Source: Alistipes montrealensis
GTDB lineage: Bacteria; Bacteroidota; Bacteroidia; Bacteroidales; Rikenellaceae
Length of the DNA stretch: 64,000 nt
Direction of reading: 5' to 3'
NCBI RefSeq assembly: GCF_018362775.1
Contig: NZ_JAGYXY010000004.1
Location: 171,630 to 235,629, forward strand
Below are positions 61,549 through 64,000 of this stretch, one piece after another. The position numbers and the translations under genes were made by a program. Below the pieces are notes generated by a model. That model searched no databases, was not told where the DNA came from, and saw only the letters and a list, made by a program, of their open reading frames with translations. Each line of letters starts with the position of its first letter. The stretch's first letter is position 1.

Positions 61549-62730
61549 TTATGGTCGTTTGTTTACAATCAGGGTGTTTTCGTCGGGCATCACCAGTTCG
61601 AGGTCGGTGATGGTTTCGAGCAGTTCGATCACCTTCGCCAGCGAGTAGTCGCGCGGAATCTTGCCTGTCAGCGTGTACTCCGCAGGGTTGACGTTGACCT
61701 GCGTCTCGACGCGGTACCAACTGCGGATGTCGGTCAGCACCTCCTCCAGGTCGGCGCTGTAAAAGGCCAGTTTGTCCTGCGTCCAGGCTGCATAGGTTCC
61801 GGCGTCGACCTCGCGCACGGTGAGCGGGTCGGCCGCGCCGCGGGTCTGGGACTGCATGCCCGGTTCGAGGGTCACCGTGCCGCTCTGGTTGCCCACCTCG
61901 ACACACCCTTCCAGCAGCGTCGTGCTTGCCAGGCTCTCCCCGGCGAAGTCGCGGACGTTGAATTTCGTACCGCGGACGGTCATCGTGGTCTTCCCGGCCT
62001 TCACGACGAACGGCCGTTCGGGGTTATGCGTCACGTCGAACAGGCCTTCGCCGTTCAGCTCCACATGGCGTTCGCCGCCCGTGAACTTCACCGGGTAGCG
62101 GAGCGTCGAACGGGCGTTGAGCCATACGCGGGTTCCGTCTTCGAGCGTGACGAGGCATTTGCTGCCCTCGGGGACCGACAGTTCGTTGTACTGCGGGGCC
62201 TCCTCGGCAACCTCCGGGGCCGCTTCGTATTTCACGCCTTCGGCGCCGTAGCTGATGCGCCCTACGCCCTCGATCTGCTGCTCGACCTGTTCGTCGAGCA
62301 CCATTTTACGCCCGTCGGCGAGCGTCAGCGTCACTTTGTCGGGAGCGGGATAAATGGCATCGGCCAGTTGCAGCGTTCGGGTGCGCTGGTCGGGCACGCT
62401 CGTGCGGGTGGCGAGCAGCACGCCTGCGGCCAGTGCAACGGCGGCGGCTACGCCCGTGGCGGCGATGCTCCAGCGGCGCAGCGAGCCGGCAGGTTTTTGG
62501 ATGCCGGCCGCCGTGCGGAAGCGTCCGAAGGCTTCCCGTCCGTTGTAACGGTCGTATTCTGCCATACGCCGGGCCAGGTAGCCGCTGTCCTGCAACTGTT
62601 CGCGGAGCGCTTCGAAATGCGGATCACGGGTCAGTTCATCGAATTCGGCGGCTTCGCTTTCATCGAGCGTGCCGCTGAGGTGTTTGATGAAAAGTCCGAT
62701 CCAATGCTCCAGTAATTCTGAATTGTTCAT
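61549..62730 (-). CDS. FecR-family anti-sigma factor
   Basis: A 393-residue inner-membrane sensor, the same length as the FecR at 3723-4904. It has a cytoplasmic N-terminal part (~1-85), a membrane helix (~88-108, AATGVAAAVALAAGVLLATR), a FecR domain (~195-290, LVTLEDGTRVWLNARSTLRY and FVVKAGKTTMTVRGTKFNVR) and a DUF4974 domain (~320-392, KLAFYSADLEEVLTDIRSWY). It heads the protease-SusC-SusD locus. No sigma gene lies directly upstream; the closest ECF gene is at the other end of the locus. The STN domain of the downstream SusC is its likely trigger. Confidence 0.93.
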   Translation of the reverse strand: MNNSELLEHWIGLFIKHLSGTLDESEAAEFDELTRDPHFEALREQLQDSGYLARRMAEYDRYNGREAFGRFRTAAGIQKPAGSLRRWSIAATGVAAAVALAAGVLLATRTSVPDQRTRTLQLADAIYPAPDKVTLTLADGRKMVLDEQVEQQIEGVGRISYGAEGVKYEAAPEVAEEAPQYNELSVPEGSKCLVTLEDGTRVWLNARSTLRYPVKFTGGERHVELNGEGLFDVTHNPERPFVVKAGKTTMTVRGTKFNVRDFAGESLASTTLLEGCVEVGNQSGTVTLEPGMQSQTRGAADPLTVREVDAGTYAAWTQDKLAFYSADLEEVLTDIRSWYRVETQVNVNPAEYTLTGKIPRDYSLAKVIELLETITDLELVMPDENTLIVNKRP

Positions 62731-62878
62731 CTTTCTGTTGAGACCCTGTTTGCTTCAGGTATACGCTATTGAATGCGCGGCATGCCGAAAAGTATGACAA
62801 CTTTTTCAATTTTTTTCAAATTCCGGGCCTTCGGGGCGGTAAACGGCGTCCGGGGCGTGTATGAAAAAGACGGATTTA

Positions 62879-62909
62879 TTTGGTTTAATTGGTTTTTTTA
62901 CGATCTTTG
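62879..62909 (+). promoter_or_regulatory. Candidate promoter of GntR-type regulator
   Basis: TTTG at 62879-62882 is followed after 19 bases by GATCTTTG (62902-62909), one base off TAnnTTTG. It lies 19 bases before the start codon. Confidence 0.5.
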
Positions 62910-62928
62910 TGCTGCAAATCCTTATTTT

Positions 62929-63633
62929 ATGAATAACTCGCCGAACATCAAACAGGTGGAAACCGTCCTGAAATACATTAAGCATCAGCTCTATTCCGGG
63001 CAATTGCAGCCGGGAGAACGCCTCCCTGCCGAGCGGCGGCTGGCGGACATGCTGGGTGTGGGCCGGGCCCATGTGCGTGCGGCATTCCAGAAACTCGAAT
63101 TTTACGGCATCGTCCAGACCTTTCCCCAGAGCGGCACGGTCGTCGCGCAGGAGAAGATGCAGGTGCTCGAACGCTTGATTACCGATGCGCTCCAGATCGA
63201 GCAGTACGACTTCGCGTCGCTGGTCTACGTGCGCGTGCTGCTCGAAGCCGAGGCCATCAAGCTCTGCGCCCGTAACCGTACGGACGAGGATCTGGAACTC
63301 ATCGAGCAGGCATTGCTGGAGTGCGAGGCGAAATTTTATACCGACGAGCGCGTTTCGAAGGATTTCGCCTACCACCAGGCCTTGGCCCGCGGGGCCCACA
63401 ATCCCGTGATTGCATCGATGCTGTTGGTCATTACGCCCGACGTGCTGCGCTACTACCAGCGTTACCGCGTCTGCACGGTCCCGCAGGAAGAGGTTTGCTT
63501 CGAGCACCGCGAACTGCTGCGCTGCGTCCGAGAGAAGGACGAAGAGGGGGCTGTGGCGATGCAGCGCCGCCACCTCAAGTCGCTCAGCGAGTTCGCAGCG
63601 GCCTTCAACGACGAGAACCATTTCCTCGAATAG
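62929..63633 (+). CDS. GntR-family regulator, FadR subgroup
   Basis: A 234-residue transcription factor. The winged helix-turn-helix (~5-75) shows LYSGQLQPGERLPAERRLAD and MLGVGRAHVRAAFQKLEFYG; the C-terminal FCD ligand domain (~95-225) shows VYVRVLLEAEAIKLCARNRT, DFAYHQALARGAHNPVIASM and a His in FEHRELLRCVREKD. FCD proteins usually sense organic acids or amino-acid derivatives and repress nearby genes. It is divergent from fecR across ~200 bases, so it might influence that locus, or its target may lie outside the window. The start is at MNNSPNIKQ; an upstream extension is not protein-like. Confidence 0.92.
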   Translation: MNNSPNIKQVETVLKYIKHQLYSGQLQPGERLPAERRLADMLGVGRAHVRAAFQKLEFYGIVQTFPQSGTVVAQEKMQVLERLITDALQIEQYDFASLVYVRVLLEAEAIKLCARNRTDEDLELIEQALLECEAKFYTDERVSKDFAYHQALARGAHNPVIASMLLVITPDVLRYYQRYRVCTVPQEEVCFEHRELLRCVREKDEEGAVAMQRRHLKSLSEFAAAFNDENHFLE

Positions 63634-63655
63634 CCGGTCTGCGCCCTGAAATGAC

Positions 63656-63685
63656 AAACGGCCGTCCCTTTCGAGACAGCCGTTT
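63656..63685. terminator. Hairpin between convergent regulators
   Basis: Arms 63656-63666 and 63675-63685 pair with one mismatch around an 8-base loop. It lies 23 bases after the GntR stop and 24 from the stop of the convergent MarR-like gene. Confidence 0.6.
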
Positions 63686-63708
63686 GCTGTGTTTAGTTGC
63701 GTCACGTT

Positions 63709-64000
63709 CTACCCGTCGATCCAGTCGCGCAGGATTTGAGGCATTTCTACCTCCCGGCAGCAGACCGATACGAGTAGTTCGTGTCCTTTTTGGGTAAGTG
63801 AGTAGTACATCTGGCGCCGGTCCTTGCAGCAGAGTTCACGGACCACCAATCCTTTCAGTTCCACCGAGCGGAGCACCTTCGAGGTGTTCGAGGGCGTGAG
63901 GCCCAGCAGTTCGCCCAGTTCTCCCGGGCACATGCGCTCGGTTTTCGAGAGGCTGCACAGCGTCATGCCTTCGTTCAGGCAGATGCCGTAGCGTTTTTCA
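63709..64000 (-). CDS. MarR-like winged-helix regulator, truncated by window edge
   Basis: The last 97 codons of a regulator entering from the right edge; the frame stays open to the border. Visible are a helix-turn-helix and wing of MarR type: CPGELGELLGLTPSNTSKVL, RSVELKGLVVRELCCKDRRQ and MYYSLTQKGHELL. The many Cys (five after the recognition helix, including CC pairs) are unusual and might reflect metal or redox sensing. The start and the ligand are outside what can be seen. Confidence 0.8.
   Translation of the reverse strand, partial: EKRYGICLNEGMTLCSLSKTERMCPGELGELLGLTPSNTSKVLRSVELKGLVVRELCCKDRRQMYYSLTQKGHELLVSVCCREVEMPQILRDWIDG

Noticed and set aside
1..64000. CRISPR arrays, insertion sequences, rRNA genes
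   Set aside because: No regularly spaced repeats, no transposase reading and no rRNA-like sequence were found on reading both strands.

Overview
The window looks like a Bacteroidales chromosome, most likely an Alistipes-type (Rikenellaceae) genome. The signs are a high-GC core, two SusC/SusD loci with FecR and ECF sigma regulators, OstA-like and DUF5683-type proteins, and promoters of the Bacteroidetes form TTG-N19-TAnnTTTG. The genus is an inference; no rRNA or other strong marker is present.

Layout. (1) 1-5525, minus strand: ECF sigma, FecR anti-sigma, SusC with an STN signalling domain, and the first 34 codons of a SusD lipoprotein. This is a nutrient-uptake locus under trans-envelope control. 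(2) 5.8-15.3 kb, minus strand, clearly AT-richer: a tightly packed operon of AAA-type ATPase, PD-(D/E)XK nuclease-like protein, a protein with an EcoRII-N-like DNA-binding domain and two GHKL ATPase domains, a receiver-like partner, Vsr endonuclease, Dcm-like cytosine methyltransferase, and a decayed EcoRII-type restriction endonuclease followed by a strong terminator. I regard this as the most interesting part: a restriction-modification locus wired to a histidine-kinase-like sensor and a receiver. (3) 15.3-19.5 kb: two tyrosine recombinases, an excisionase-like HTH protein, a protein with five tandem HTH motifs, and two striking inverted repeats. Together with region 2 this looks like an integrated island abutting the 3' end of mnmE.

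(4) 19.7-25.3 kb, minus: core operon parA-parB-DUF5683-mltD-mnmE (chromosome partition, cell wall, tRNA modification). (5) 25.4-34.3 kb, plus: CPBP protease, two periplasmic chaperone/PPIase genes and an OstA-like gene (outer-membrane biogenesis), then an MFS exporter, a Nudix hydrolase and an MscS channel. (6) 34.3-42.0 kb, minus: an AspT/YidE-type transporter, a candidate small RNA on the plus strand, and a TolC-HlyD-MacB type tripartite ABC efflux operon with a textbook promoter. (7) 42.3-47.9 kb, minus: a HAD phosphatase, then indolepyruvate oxidoreductase IorA/IorB, an aminotransferase and an acyl-CoA hydrolase/transferase, which together suggest oxidative fermentation of amino acids to organic acids.

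(8) 48.2-62.7 kb: a second SusC/SusD locus (FecR, an intact metzincin-like zinc protease, a paralogue that has lost its zinc site, SusC, SusD, DUF4843 and PKD-like lipoproteins), probably for protein or peptide use. Its likely ECF sigma lies at the far end, converging on it. (9) 62.9-64.0 kb: a GntR/FadR-type regulator and a truncated MarR-like regulator.
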